The notes beneath the pieces are model-generated. The model did not search any database, had not been told where the DNA came from, and saw only the letters and a program-made list of their open reading frames with translations. 64,000 nucleotides of DNA from Niabella beijingensis. Lineage in GTDB: Bacteria > Bacteroidota > Bacteroidia > Chitinophagales > Chitinophagaceae. The DNA lies in contig NZ_JAIQDI010000002.1 of NCBI RefSeq assembly GCF_020034665.1, forward strand, positions 2,542,001 to 2,606,000, in the 5' to 3' direction. Positions 1 to 7,569 of the stretch are shown here, one piece after another (position 1 is the stretch's first letter; each line of letters opens with the position of its first letter). The position numbers and the translations under genes were made by a program.

Positions 1-644
1 CGTACGAGTACCCGGTACCCGTCAATGACCCGCGTCTCATTCCCGTTTAGTTTTTCTGCGATTTTTTTTATGATTGCGGGAGCATTGCATTCCCGGAACA
101 GCAATACCTGGCTGTCGAGCACCACCCCTGCTGCTCCAAGCGCTTTCACCGCAGCAGCCGTGTGGATGCCAATCCCGCCCTGTACATAAACAGGAATATC
201 TTTAACAGCAGCTATTACACGCTGAAACAGGATATAGGCCGACTCCTCCCCAACCGCTCCCCCGCTTTCATTGCCCTTTACAATCAAAGCGGCGGCTCCG
301 GCATTTTTCGCCTGCAACGCCTCCTCCAATGCAGTAACCTGGTAAAACAACCGGGCCGGATCGGTACCGGACACTTGCCCGTGCAGGCTCCAGGGTGCTA
401 TAACAACTGAAATATTGTCCGGCAACCGGATATCCTCCGGAAGAGCGGTTGTCAGACAGATGCCAAAGTTGTCCCGTTCCTGTCTGTCCATCTCATCAAG
501 GGCAGTTACGATATCCGCTTTTTTCCGCCCCAGGTGCACAACAGGGAAGGCTCCGGCCCGCGCTACAGTCAGGGCGAACCTGACGTCCGGGATTTCGCAT
601 GGAGACACGATCAGCAGGTCCTCATCTGGAAATTTTGGATGCAT
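1..644 (-). CDS. Partial polyketide/PUFA-type synthase, N-terminal nitronate monooxygenase-like (PfaD-like) domain
   Basis: Reading leftwards from an ATG at 642-644, the frame stays open to the window edge (about 214 residues), so only the N-terminus is present. The protein opens with a TIM-barrel-like segment: a DLLIVSPCEIPDV start, then KGNESGG and VQGGIGIHTAAA, followed by a GVVLDSQVLL strand. This pattern resembles the 2-nitropropane dioxygenase / PfaD enoyl-reductase family. I recall such a domain at the N-terminus of large type I PKS or PUFA-synthase-like proteins, where it would act as a flavin-dependent reductase. Whether KS/AT domains follow cannot be seen. A stand-alone nitronate monooxygenase is the alternative. 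The family is fairly secure; the PKS assignment is inference. Confidence 0.6.
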   Translation of the reverse strand, partial: MHPKFPDEDLLIVSPCEIPDVRFALTVARAGAFPVVHLGRKKADIVTALDEMDRQERDNFGICLTTALPEDIRLPDNISVVIAPWSLHGQVSGTDPARLFYQVTALEEALQAKNAGAAALIVKGNESGGAVGEESAYILFQRVIAAVKDIPVYVQGGIGIHTAAAVKALGAAGVVLDSQVLLFRECNAPAIIKKIAEKLNGNETRVIDGYRVLV

Positions 645-1322
645 AAGTTCAGATTGGGCTCAAAATTCTTGTCCGCGCTATTATAATAATTATTAGTCTT
701 TATGAATGGGGCGCCATGCCGACTTATCAGAAAACTGAACCAGGTCTTTTTCAGAAGCCTGTCCGTCTTATCTTATGGAGGGCGATCCGTCAACATTTCC
801 CATCCTATTTACACAAACACTTATAATATTTTTTTAGTATTGGCTCAATAATTTGGAGGTTTAGAGATTCAAGTTAAGAGGATTCAAAGGTAAGGCTATC
901 GGATACTAGAACTGTTATTTTTTTGAAATTTATTTTTGAAATGCTGCGCTGCTCCTGTGTATTGCTTCCCCGGTACCCTTCTGCATTTCTACGATCGATA
1001 AGATTGTCCTCTTATGCCACAAGTGCCGGAACCCTTCACTTTTGATGACACAGGTTCCTCCTTCGCTGCTTCAACTAAAGATCACAGACAACCTTTCTGT
1101 TTGAAAACGGACCGCCCCATAAAACGGGAAGGAAAGAGCAATCATACCGGAGAATGAAATCACTTTGAAAAAATTACTTGTAGATCTTATTAAAAAAGTC
1201 ATTGAAATTATCATTATCCCCGGTACCCCGACCGATGGCAATAAATTGTTCCGTAATTTTTCAATATGATGAAAAGCCCGTCAGACCTGGTAGCATAATC
1301 AGTTCACTTTAAATCCTTGTTT
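645..1322. other. AT-rich intergenic region, no gene seen
   Basis: No convincing reading frame on either strand. The interval separates the leftward synthase gene from the rightward surface-protein gene and should hold both promoters. The decamer CCCGGTACCC occurs twice here (969-978 and within 1218-1229) and once in the synthase gene (11-20). I could not assign it a role. Confidence 0.5.
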
Positions 1323-3398
1323 ATGAAACCGACACCTCATCTCAAACTGTCTTTTTTTATCTTCTGCTGTATAACGTGTATTACAGCAGGTGCCCAGCGT
1401 TCCCTGAAGTATGAAAACGGAGGCGGACCGTCGGGGAACGGACCGTCCACAACGAATAAAGTGGTCACCATGTATTACGGAGATGCAGGTGTGTACAGTC
1501 CTCCCACCACCGTCACCTATTCCATAAGCAACCAGCAATACCCCGGCATTGAGGGCAATTCCGGCACACCCGGTCTTGTTTTTGGCGGGGGCAACAATAA
1601 TTCTGCGAACAGCCCGGTGGGAGGCGCTGTTTATTATTCGCTGATAAACAGTCTGGGGGCATCAACCAATGGTCATTATTCAACCGGGGGCGCCACACCT
1701 GCTGTCAATGTTGCCAATGATTATTCCATACAACTGACCGGTTTTTCAGATGCATTGCTGAATGCCAATGGCTCCAACAAAGTGGCAACCAATTCAAAGA
1801 ACGTATATTATGCGGATCTCACGCTTACATTTAACCGCCCGGTGAACAATCCCGTGTTACACATAACCGGCCTGGGAGGAACCACGAATTCAAGCAACGG
1901 GCAAACACTGGGGCTGGCCTTACGGTTTGAACTGACCAGTGCGGGTTTTTCCGTTTCAAGGCTCAGCGGCAATTTTGCATTTAATGTCTCCGGCACCACC
2001 ATCCGGAACTCATCCGCACGTTATAACGGGGGCACCAATAACAGCAGCCCCTCGGGAGCCTCCGGAAGCGTTCGTATCAATGGTTCTCAAATCAGCACAC
2101 TTACCTTCCGGGTGGCCATGGATGGCGATGGTGGCGGCAATACCTGGGGACTTACCAACCGGGTCACCTCCGATGCCATTCTGGTAAGTGTTTCCCTGGC
2201 CACTTACAGTTTAAGCGGAACAGTATTCAATGATGCGAACGGGCTCAGTGATAATACCGTAAACGGAACGGGCACCAATGCCGGCGGACTCAACGCGGTA
2301 CTGATCGCAGCAGGGGCCAACACCGTGGCAGCAGTTGTTCCGGTAAATGCCGATGGCACCTACACCTTTAACAACAATGTATTGGCAGGCGACTATTCTG
2401 TTGAGCTCACCACTGAAAACGCTACTGTTGATGAAGCTCCGCCTCCGGTGCGTCTTCCGGACGGCTGGGCAGCCACCGGTGAGCACCTGGGGTCGGGCAG
2501 CGGAAACGATGGCACTCCAGACGGAATCCTCACGGGAATTACCGTCAACAGCAATGTAACGGAAGCGAATTTTGGCATTAACCAGCAGCCGGTCACTGAT
2601 GACTTTACACAAACCATCCCCATACCCAGAGACAATTCCATCCCCGCAGGAACGATCGATGGCTCCATTAGCGGTTCTGATCCTGATGACGGCCAGCTGG
2701 GTAACGGAAATTCTGTTGTTATTACCGAACTCCCCGAAAACGGCACATTGCTGTACAACGGCCAGCCGGTAACAGCAGGACAACCGATAGAAAATTTTGA
2801 TCCCCGGCTCCTGTCCTTTACCGATCTCCAGGATGGCACCACCTTCACTTCATTCAAATTCAGTTTTCTGGATGCTGCAGGAAACCAGAGTGCCACCCCC
2901 GCTACCTTTACCGTGAGCTGGGAAGGTGCACTTGCCGTAGCATTTGGACCGGTTACTGCCCGGGTAAGCAATGGTACGCTGGTACTGCAATGGAGCACAC
3001 TGGAAGAAAACAATAACGATTACTTTGAAGTTGAAGTTTCCAAAGACGGAAAAAAATTTATCGCTATCGGAACGGTCCGGTCCCGGTCGAACAACGGAAA
3101 TTCCAATGCGCCACTGGAATATAGTTTCAGCCGGTCCTTAAACGAAGTGCAAACTTTCGGGGGGCTGATCCTTTTTCTTTCGATACTTGGATGGGGTTTC
3201 TTTAGAAAAAAGAAGCAGCTTTTATCAGCATCAATAAACTTAATGATCTTCTGTGGCACTTTGCTGATGGCCTGCCAAAAAACTGCGCTGCCGCCAGCAG
3301 GAGAAAATGAGCTGTTTGTACGCATTGTCCAGGTGGATAAAGACGGCACAAAATCCTATTCCAGGATCATTAAAGTAAATCTTAAAGAACCAGATTGA
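1323..3398 (+). CDS. Secreted surface protein with FN3-like C-terminal domain split by a membrane hairpin (family A, copy 1)
   Basis: The ATG at 1323 gives 691 residues; a TTG two codons upstream is less likely. A signal peptide (LKLSFFIFCCITCITAGAQ) is followed by a Gly/Asn/Ser-rich adhesin-like region, a Cna_B/SdrD-like segment (LSGTVFNDANGLSDN, YTFNN) near residues 295-410, and a cadherin-like stretch (VVITELPENGTLLYNG). The C-terminus is an FN3-like domain (LQWSTLEENNNDYFEVEVS) interrupted by two hydrophobic segments around RKKKQ at about 628-632. The second ends in LMACQK, with Cys near 651. The domain then resumes with FVRIVQVDKDG. It is homologous throughout to 10482-12668 and shares its C-terminus with 20859-22619. 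Envelope localisation is likely; the function is unknown. Confidence 0.8.
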   Translation: MKPTPHLKLSFFIFCCITCITAGAQRSLKYENGGGPSGNGPSTTNKVVTMYYGDAGVYSPPTTVTYSISNQQYPGIEGNSGTPGLVFGGGNNNSANSPVGGAVYYSLINSLGASTNGHYSTGGATPAVNVANDYSIQLTGFSDALLNANGSNKVATNSKNVYYADLTLTFNRPVNNPVLHITGLGGTTNSSNGQTLGLALRFELTSAGFSVSRLSGNFAFNVSGTTIRNSSARYNGGTNNSSPSGASGSVRINGSQISTLTFRVAMDGDGGGNTWGLTNRVTSDAILVSVSLATYSLSGTVFNDANGLSDNTVNGTGTNAGGLNAVLIAAGANTVAAVVPVNADGTYTFNNNVLAGDYSVELTTENATVDEAPPPVRLPDGWAATGEHLGSGSGNDGTPDGILTGITVNSNVTEANFGINQQPVTDDFTQTIPIPRDNSIPAGTIDGSISGSDPDDGQLGNGNSVVITELPENGTLLYNGQPVTAGQPIENFDPRLLSFTDLQDGTTFTSFKFSFLDAAGNQSATPATFTVSWEGALAVAFGPVTARVSNGTLVLQWSTLEENNNDYFEVEVSKDGKKFIAIGTVRSRSNNGNSNAPLEYSFSRSLNEVQTFGGLILFLSILGWGFFRKKKQLLSASINLMIFCGTLLMACQKTALPPAGENELFVRIVQVDKDGTKSYSRIIKVNLKEPD

Positions 3399-3435
3399 AA
3401 TTTCAATAAGGACCAGAATACATTATTTTACTCCT

Positions 3436-3480
3436 GGGCATTGGTCCGGGCAGCAACCCGGTCCTGCTTTTCCAATGCCC
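3436..3480 (+). other. Branched stem-loop downstream of surface-protein gene
   Basis: GGGCATTGG at 3436-3444 pairs perfectly with CCAATGCCC at 3472-3480, enclosing a second hairpin CCGGG/CCCGG (3446-3450 with 3457-3461). It begins 38 nt after the stop codon at 3398. No U-tract follows, so it is not a classical intrinsic terminator. It may protect the mRNA 3' end or aid termination. Confidence 0.4.
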
Positions 3481-3567
3481 GGACACAACTGAAAATGCTG
3501 TACTATTACTATCCGGCTCAAGGTTTTACGCGTGGTCAAACAACAGCGTCTAGACCCGATTCCAGTG

Positions 3568-3610
3568 AACCTGCTAAAAACTTATAAATTTTATAAGTTT
3601 TTAGCAGGTT
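3568..3610. repeat. Perfect 20-bp inverted repeat (43-bp palindrome)
   Basis: Two 20-bp arms match perfectly around a 3-nt centre (3568-3587 and 3591-3610). The outer part is AACCTGC/GCAGGTT and the inner part AT-rich. It lies between the surface-protein gene and a small membrane-protein gene. It could be a strong terminator hairpin (followed by TTATATAA), a dyad operator or a remnant of a small mobile element. Confidence 0.6.
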
Positions 3611-3700
3611 TTATATAACCCTTACGCCGTTAAACCCGCATAAATTTGCAAAAAGCAAAAAGTAAGCTTTATTATTGCCCCAGATGTGTAAATCGATTGA

Positions 3701-3880
3701 ATGAAAAAACACAAAAGCTTTTTCCTGGCAGGCATCGGGTTTGTTCTTTTGGGCCTGCTCATAACGTTTGATGTATTTTCCCCCGATCTTTCCGGGATTG
3801 CGGGACCCGCCTTTATGGCGGTGGGTGCATTTGTCATATGGTATTCCGGTTATCTTAAAAGCAGAGAAAAAAAATCATGA
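3701..3880 (+). CDS. Small membrane protein (59 aa), unknown function
   Basis: ATG at 3701, TGA at 3878-3880. The product begins MKKHKSFFLAGIGFVLLGL, then continues through a loop with DVFSPDLSGIAGP to a second hydrophobic stretch (FMAVGAFVIWYSGYL) and a basic tail KSREKKS. Two transmembrane helices with both ends basic suggest an inner-membrane hairpin with cytoplasmic termini. I do not recognise a family. The well-formed ORF, the topology and the tight fit before the convergent gene at 3950 support it as a real gene. Confidence 0.6.
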   Translation: MKKHKSFFLAGIGFVLLGLLITFDVFSPDLSGIAGPAFMAVGAFVIWYSGYLKSREKKS

Positions 3881-3949
3881 CTCCCCTTTTCCGCGCGTCA
3901 ACATCTTTGTACCTTCGCAGATAAGAGCCCTGTAGGAAACAGAAAGCTA

Positions 3950-4375
3950 TCAGCTTTCAGCGGGAAGAAAGGCCGGGTTGTAAACCACTTCCCAGAGATG
4001 ATTGTCGGGATCGAGAAAGTATCCGGCATAGCCGCCCCAGAATGTATCCTGTGCCGGTTTTATGATCTGTGCACCGGCCTGCTCCGCCTGCTTCATGACG
4101 GCATCCACTTCCTCCCTTTCTATTACATTATGCCCGATGGTAAATTCCGTTGAGGAGGGTGTCTGTTTCAACAGCCCTGTATCTTTCAAAATACTTTTAC
4201 GCGGCCAGACCGCAAGTTTCAACCCGTTCTGAAGATCAAAAAACGCAACAGCGCCGTTTTCGAATTCTTTTCCGACAATGCCTTCCGAAGGCAGCCCCAG
4301 TCCTTCGTGATAAAACCGGTAAGCCCTGTCTAGATCATCTACACCGATCGTCAGGACCGAAATGCGTGGTTTCAT
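3950..4375 (-). CDS. VOC family (glyoxalase-like) protein
   Basis: This 141-residue protein has the vicinal-oxygen-chelate layout: an N-terminal ISVLTIGVDDLDRAYRFY beta-alpha start and a C-terminal GGYAGYFLDPDNHLWEVVY strand pair, typical of single-subunit glyoxalase/bleomycin-resistance-like proteins that bind a divalent metal in a dimer. The Glu of LWEVVY is the usual C-terminal metal ligand. The substrate cannot be deduced. It is on the same strand as the PRISE-like gene at 4482-5537, 106 bp downstream of it, so co-transcription is possible. Confidence 0.85.
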   Translation of the reverse strand: MKPRISVLTIGVDDLDRAYRFYHEGLGLPSEGIVGKEFENGAVAFFDLQNGLKLAVWPRKSILKDTGLLKQTPSSTEFTIGHNVIEREEVDAVMKQAEQAGAQIIKPAQDTFWGGYAGYFLDPDNHLWEVVYNPAFLPAES

Positions 4376-4481
4376 ATTTTTCTTTATTTTTTAGATACGA
4401 TCGTAAAAACGCTTATTGAAAATCCGGTCCTTTCTATACCTGGCCGGTGAACGAATATACCGGCAAAAATCATGCAGGGTA

Positions 4482-5537
4482 TCAGGGAAGGATCTTTTTC
4501 CTGCGCATTTCATCAAACAGGCCATAAAACATTTGTTCTGTATCCACAAATTCATGGAAGCCCAGCCGTCTTGCCCGTGTACCATCTGCAAAAAAATCAT
4601 AGTCCCAGGAAAACACAAAATCCCCGAACGCCCAGGACGACACCGCGCTATAGCTGTGTTCCAATCCATGTATTTGCCGGATGTGTTCCCATAACGCTTC
4701 TTTATCCGCCATCATCGTCTGCAACGGCAATTGTAAGGGTGGCGCTGTTTCCATGTTAAAATAAGCCGCAATTTTCGGCCAGAGTTCGTTCCAGCGGAAC
4801 AGGTCGCCATTGTTGATATTAAATGCCTGGTTGGCACATTGCGGACTCGTGGCCGCCCATACCGTTGCTTTTGCCAGCAGGGTGGCATCCGTCATTTCCA
4901 TCAGTGTTTCATAGGCTTCTGCCTTGCCGGGAAAACGAAGCGGAAGCCCCAGCTCTTTTGAGATCGTGGCATACACCCCGATCACCATTGCCAGGTTCAT
5001 GGGATTGCCGGTGGCCGTACCTCCTACAACCGATGGCCGGATGGCCGACCAGGTCCAGCGTTTGCCCTGCTGCTGTTTTTCAAGATACTGTTGCTGATCG
5101 ATATTGAATTCCGGCGGCATGTGTCCGGCATCCGTTTCCTTTGCCGGTGTTTTAAAGGGCCCCAGATGGGCACCATACACTTTATACCCCTGCATCAGGC
5201 TTACATGCTGCAGGTTTACGGCTACCGGTTCAACAGCCGTCAACACATTCACCAGCATGGCGCGATTAGGAGCTACCAGGGCGGCCCAGCTTTCCCGGCC
5301 CTGGTAAGCAGCATAAAAGATATGCGTAACGGTAGTTAGTGCCGCCAGCTGTTTCCGGCAGTCTTCCGGGTCCAGCAGATCGACTGCGATGTACCGGAGG
5401 TTGTCCGTATCCGTTCCTCCCCTGCGCGACAGTCCGATAATATCCCATGTTCCTAGTTCCCGCAGGTAATGGATCAGGTTTGTACCGATCACCCCATTGG
5501 CGCCGACAATCAGCGCTGTATTGTTTTTTGATTTCAT
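4482..5537 (-). CDS. PRISE-like short-chain dehydrogenase (atypical)
   Basis: 351 residues. The N-terminal Rossmann fold has GANGVIG at about 12-18 for NADP(H). The region LMQGYKVYGAHLGPFKTP (about 114-131) matches the Lys-containing motif of progesterone 5-beta-reductase/iridoid synthase-like enzymes, and IRPSVVGG (166-173) fits the same family, which reduces enones. The segment where the family has its FYYxxED catalytic Tyr reads PPEFNIDQQQ here, so that Tyr seems replaced; activity may be altered. The gene is divergent from an AraC-type regulator 90 bp away, which may control it. Confidence 0.75.
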   Translation of the reverse strand: MKSKNNTALIVGANGVIGTNLIHYLRELGTWDIIGLSRRGGTDTDNLRYIAVDLLDPEDCRKQLAALTTVTHIFYAAYQGRESWAALVAPNRAMLVNVLTAVEPVAVNLQHVSLMQGYKVYGAHLGPFKTPAKETDAGHMPPEFNIDQQQYLEKQQQGKRWTWSAIRPSVVGGTATGNPMNLAMVIGVYATISKELGLPLRFPGKAEAYETLMEMTDATLLAKATVWAATSPQCANQAFNINNGDLFRWNELWPKIAAYFNMETAPPLQLPLQTMMADKEALWEHIRQIHGLEHSYSAVSSWAFGDFVFSWDYDFFADGTRARRLGFHEFVDTEQMFYGLFDEMRRKKILP

Positions 5538-5590
5538 ACAGATCTATTTAAATTTCGTGGGGCAAAAATAGCCTTGGCTTTTTAGTAGCA

Positions 5591-5619
5591 ATTGTAAAAA
5601 TCAACTATAATATTGTAAA
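5591..5619 (+). promoter_or_regulatory. Putative AraC-family operator: two ATTGTAAA direct repeats 21 bp apart
   Basis: ATTGTAAA occurs at 5591-5598 and again at 5612-5619, exactly 21 bp (two helical turns) apart, in the 90-bp divergent intergenic region just before the AraC-type gene. AraC-family proteins commonly bind tandem half-sites at this spacing. The region is AT-rich, so chance is possible. Confidence 0.4.
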
Positions 5620-5627
5620 TTTCCAAT

Positions 5628-6416
5628 ATGAAACGTTACCGGCAATTTGAGCCCCTCCTCATTTCGGACTTTAAGGCTTCGCGGTGGAAGCATCCGGAGC
5701 ACAATCACAATCATTACGAACTCATCTTTATCCGGGAGGGGTCGGGTCATCATATCATAAACGGGAATGCCCTGTCTTATACCGGCGGCGCTGTTTTTCT
5801 ACTCGGACCGGAAGAACAGCATTATTTTAAAATCAGGGAACGCACGCATTTTATTTATCTGAAGTTCACGGATGCTTACCTGCACCATGCAGACGGACCA
5901 CAGGCCGCAGTGCACCATCTTGAATATCTTATAAAAAGCCGGGAGACCCACCAGGCCGGTTTTAAACTGCCGGAACAGGAACTGGCCATCGTATCCCTGA
6001 TCTTTGATATCCTTATCGCATTAAAGCCGGACCCAACCGGCAACCGGGAACTGATCTGGCACCAGCTGCTTGCCCTGTCGCATATTTTAAAAAGAAATAT
6101 GCCGGAGCTGAAGACTGCGGGCAACAGGAGCAGGGATCTGCAGGCTGTTTTCTGTTATATTCACAAATACATTTATGAACCGGACCAGCTAAGAGCCCGC
6201 ATGATGGCGGAACATTTTAATATCGCTACGGAATACCTCGGCGCTTATTTTAAACGGAACACCGGCATTACCTTAAGGGCATATATCCGGCAATACCGGA
6301 GCACACTGATCCGGCAGCGGATCTCAGGCGGCAGAACGGGGTTAAAAGAAATTGCTGCTGAATTCGGACTGACCGACACCAGTCACCTCATCAAGGTGCT
6401 GCAACATGCTACATGA
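5628..6416 (+). CDS. AraC family transcriptional regulator
   Basis: 262 residues. The N-terminal half is a cupin-like sensor (HPEHNHNHYELIFIREGSGHH, with a His-rich metal-site-like cluster). The C-terminal about 90 residues form the double helix-turn-helix region: MAEHFNIATEYLGAYFKRNTG, then LKEIAAEFGLTDTSHLIKV. It is divergent from the PRISE-like reductase and probably regulates it and itself. The C-terminus ends shortly after the second HTH and lacks the usual FKKxxGxTPxxYR ending, although an equivalent FKRNTGITLRAYIRQYR occurs in the first HTH. Confidence 0.88.
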   Translation: MKRYRQFEPLLISDFKASRWKHPEHNHNHYELIFIREGSGHHIINGNALSYTGGAVFLLGPEEQHYFKIRERTHFIYLKFTDAYLHHADGPQAAVHHLEYLIKSRETHQAGFKLPEQELAIVSLIFDILIALKPDPTGNRELIWHQLLALSHILKRNMPELKTAGNRSRDLQAVFCYIHKYIYEPDQLRARMMAEHFNIATEYLGAYFKRNTGITLRAYIRQYRSTLIRQRISGGRTGLKEIAAEFGLTDTSHLIKVLQHAT

Positions 6417-6502
6417 CAAACCCTTACTTGATGTTCTCTCCGTAGCTTACAGTCGGCTCTGCTTTTAACCATTTTTTTACAGTGGGGATCCCGGAACAGT
6501 TG

Positions 6503-7558
6503 CTACTGCCAGCGGTCGACCTCTATGGTCACATCGCCGGTAACGGGCACCGACTGGCAGAGCAGCACATCACCGGCGAGCAATTGCTCCGGTGTCAGTG
6601 CCAGGTTTCTGTTCATAGTGACCGAACCGCTGGTGCGAGTGGCCCTACAGGCACCGCAGGAGCCGTTATCACAGGAATGATTCAGTGGCACACCGGCAGC
6701 CAGCGCCGCTGTAAGAATGGTACTGCCGCCTTCAACTTCAAGAAGACGCACCGAATCTTCAAAGAAAAATAATACTTCGCGACGCTCATGTTGCAGCGGT
6801 GGGATTGCAGGAGTTGCCGCGGGGTCAAAATCTTCCCTGTAAACCTGTGTTTCCGGAACACCCAGCCGCAATAGCGCCGCTGAAATATTTTCCATCATAG
6901 CGGGCACGCCACACAGAAAATAAAATGCCTCCGGGATCCCGCCCGGCATGCGCTTGTCAAGCGTATGCTGTATCCAGCCGGCTGCAAGCCGCCCGGTCGT
7001 TCCGCTGATACCCCGGGGAAGCGGGCTTTCGCCCGAAAGCGCATGAGACACGGTGAAGCGACCGGAGAACTGTTTTTGCAACCGGTCCAGTTCTGTATGA
7101 AAAATAATTTCCGCCACCGACCGGTTTCCCAGTAACAGGGTAACAACGGCGTTCTCTCCGAGCAAAAGGGTATGGATCATCGGAAGCAGGGGCGCAATGC
7201 CGCTTCCGGTTGCAATAAATACAAAACTTCCGGATCTTTCTGCCGGAAGTATAAAATTTCCAAGCGGCCCATCTATTTTCAGCAACATCCCTTCCCGGGC
7301 TTGCTCCACCAGAAAATTGCTCACCGTTCCTCCAGGTATTCTTTTAATCGTCAGTTCCGGGAATGGATGCACCCCACAAACAGAGCTCAGGGAATAGGAT
7401 CGCTGATAGTCCACACCGCCGATAGTTGCAGTAAGGTTTACATATTGACCGGGCTGGTAATAAAAATTGCTGCCCCCGGTATCCAGTGACAGGGTAACAC
7501 TGCCCGCCGTTTGCCGGGTCACCTTTCTGACCGGCCACATATAGGAAGATAAGGTCAT
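6503..7558 (-). CDS. PaaE-like flavin/[2Fe-2S] ferredoxin reductase
   Basis: 351 residues in the order FAD-binding beta-barrel (YYQPGQYVNLTA, RSYSLSS), NAD-binding domain (FIATGSGIAPLLPMI, FLCGVPAMM) and C-terminal plant-type [2Fe-2S] ferredoxin with HSCDNGSCGACRA plus a fourth Cys in LLCQS. This arrangement is that of PaaE and related reductases, which pass electrons from NAD(P)H to an oxygenase or desaturase. No oxygenase is adjacent. A fatty-acid-desaturase-type gene at 40831 could be a client, but that is speculation. It lies 11 bp downstream of the copper ATPase gene on the same strand. Confidence 0.88.
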   Translation of the reverse strand: MTLSSYMWPVRKVTRQTAGSVTLSLDTGGSNFYYQPGQYVNLTATIGGVDYQRSYSLSSVCGVHPFPELTIKRIPGGTVSNFLVEQAREGMLLKIDGPLGNFILPAERSGSFVFIATGSGIAPLLPMIHTLLLGENAVVTLLLGNRSVAEIIFHTELDRLQKQFSGRFTVSHALSGESPLPRGISGTTGRLAAGWIQHTLDKRMPGGIPEAFYFLCGVPAMMENISAALLRLGVPETQVYREDFDPAATPAIPPLQHERREVLFFFEDSVRLLEVEGGSTILTAALAAGVPLNHSCDNGSCGACRATRTSGSVTMNRNLALTPEQLLAGDVLLCQSVPVTGDVTIEVDRWQ

Positions 7559-7569
7559 TCTTGTCCGGA

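Noticed and set aside
969-1229. Repeated decamer CCCGGTACCC
   Set aside because: Three copies at irregular spacing, one of them inside a coding gene; GGTACC is common in this region, so chance is the simplest explanation.
2211-2783. Long antisense open frames within the first surface-protein gene
   Set aside because: They mirror a clearly coding gene with signal peptide and domains; antisense translations have no recognisable motifs.
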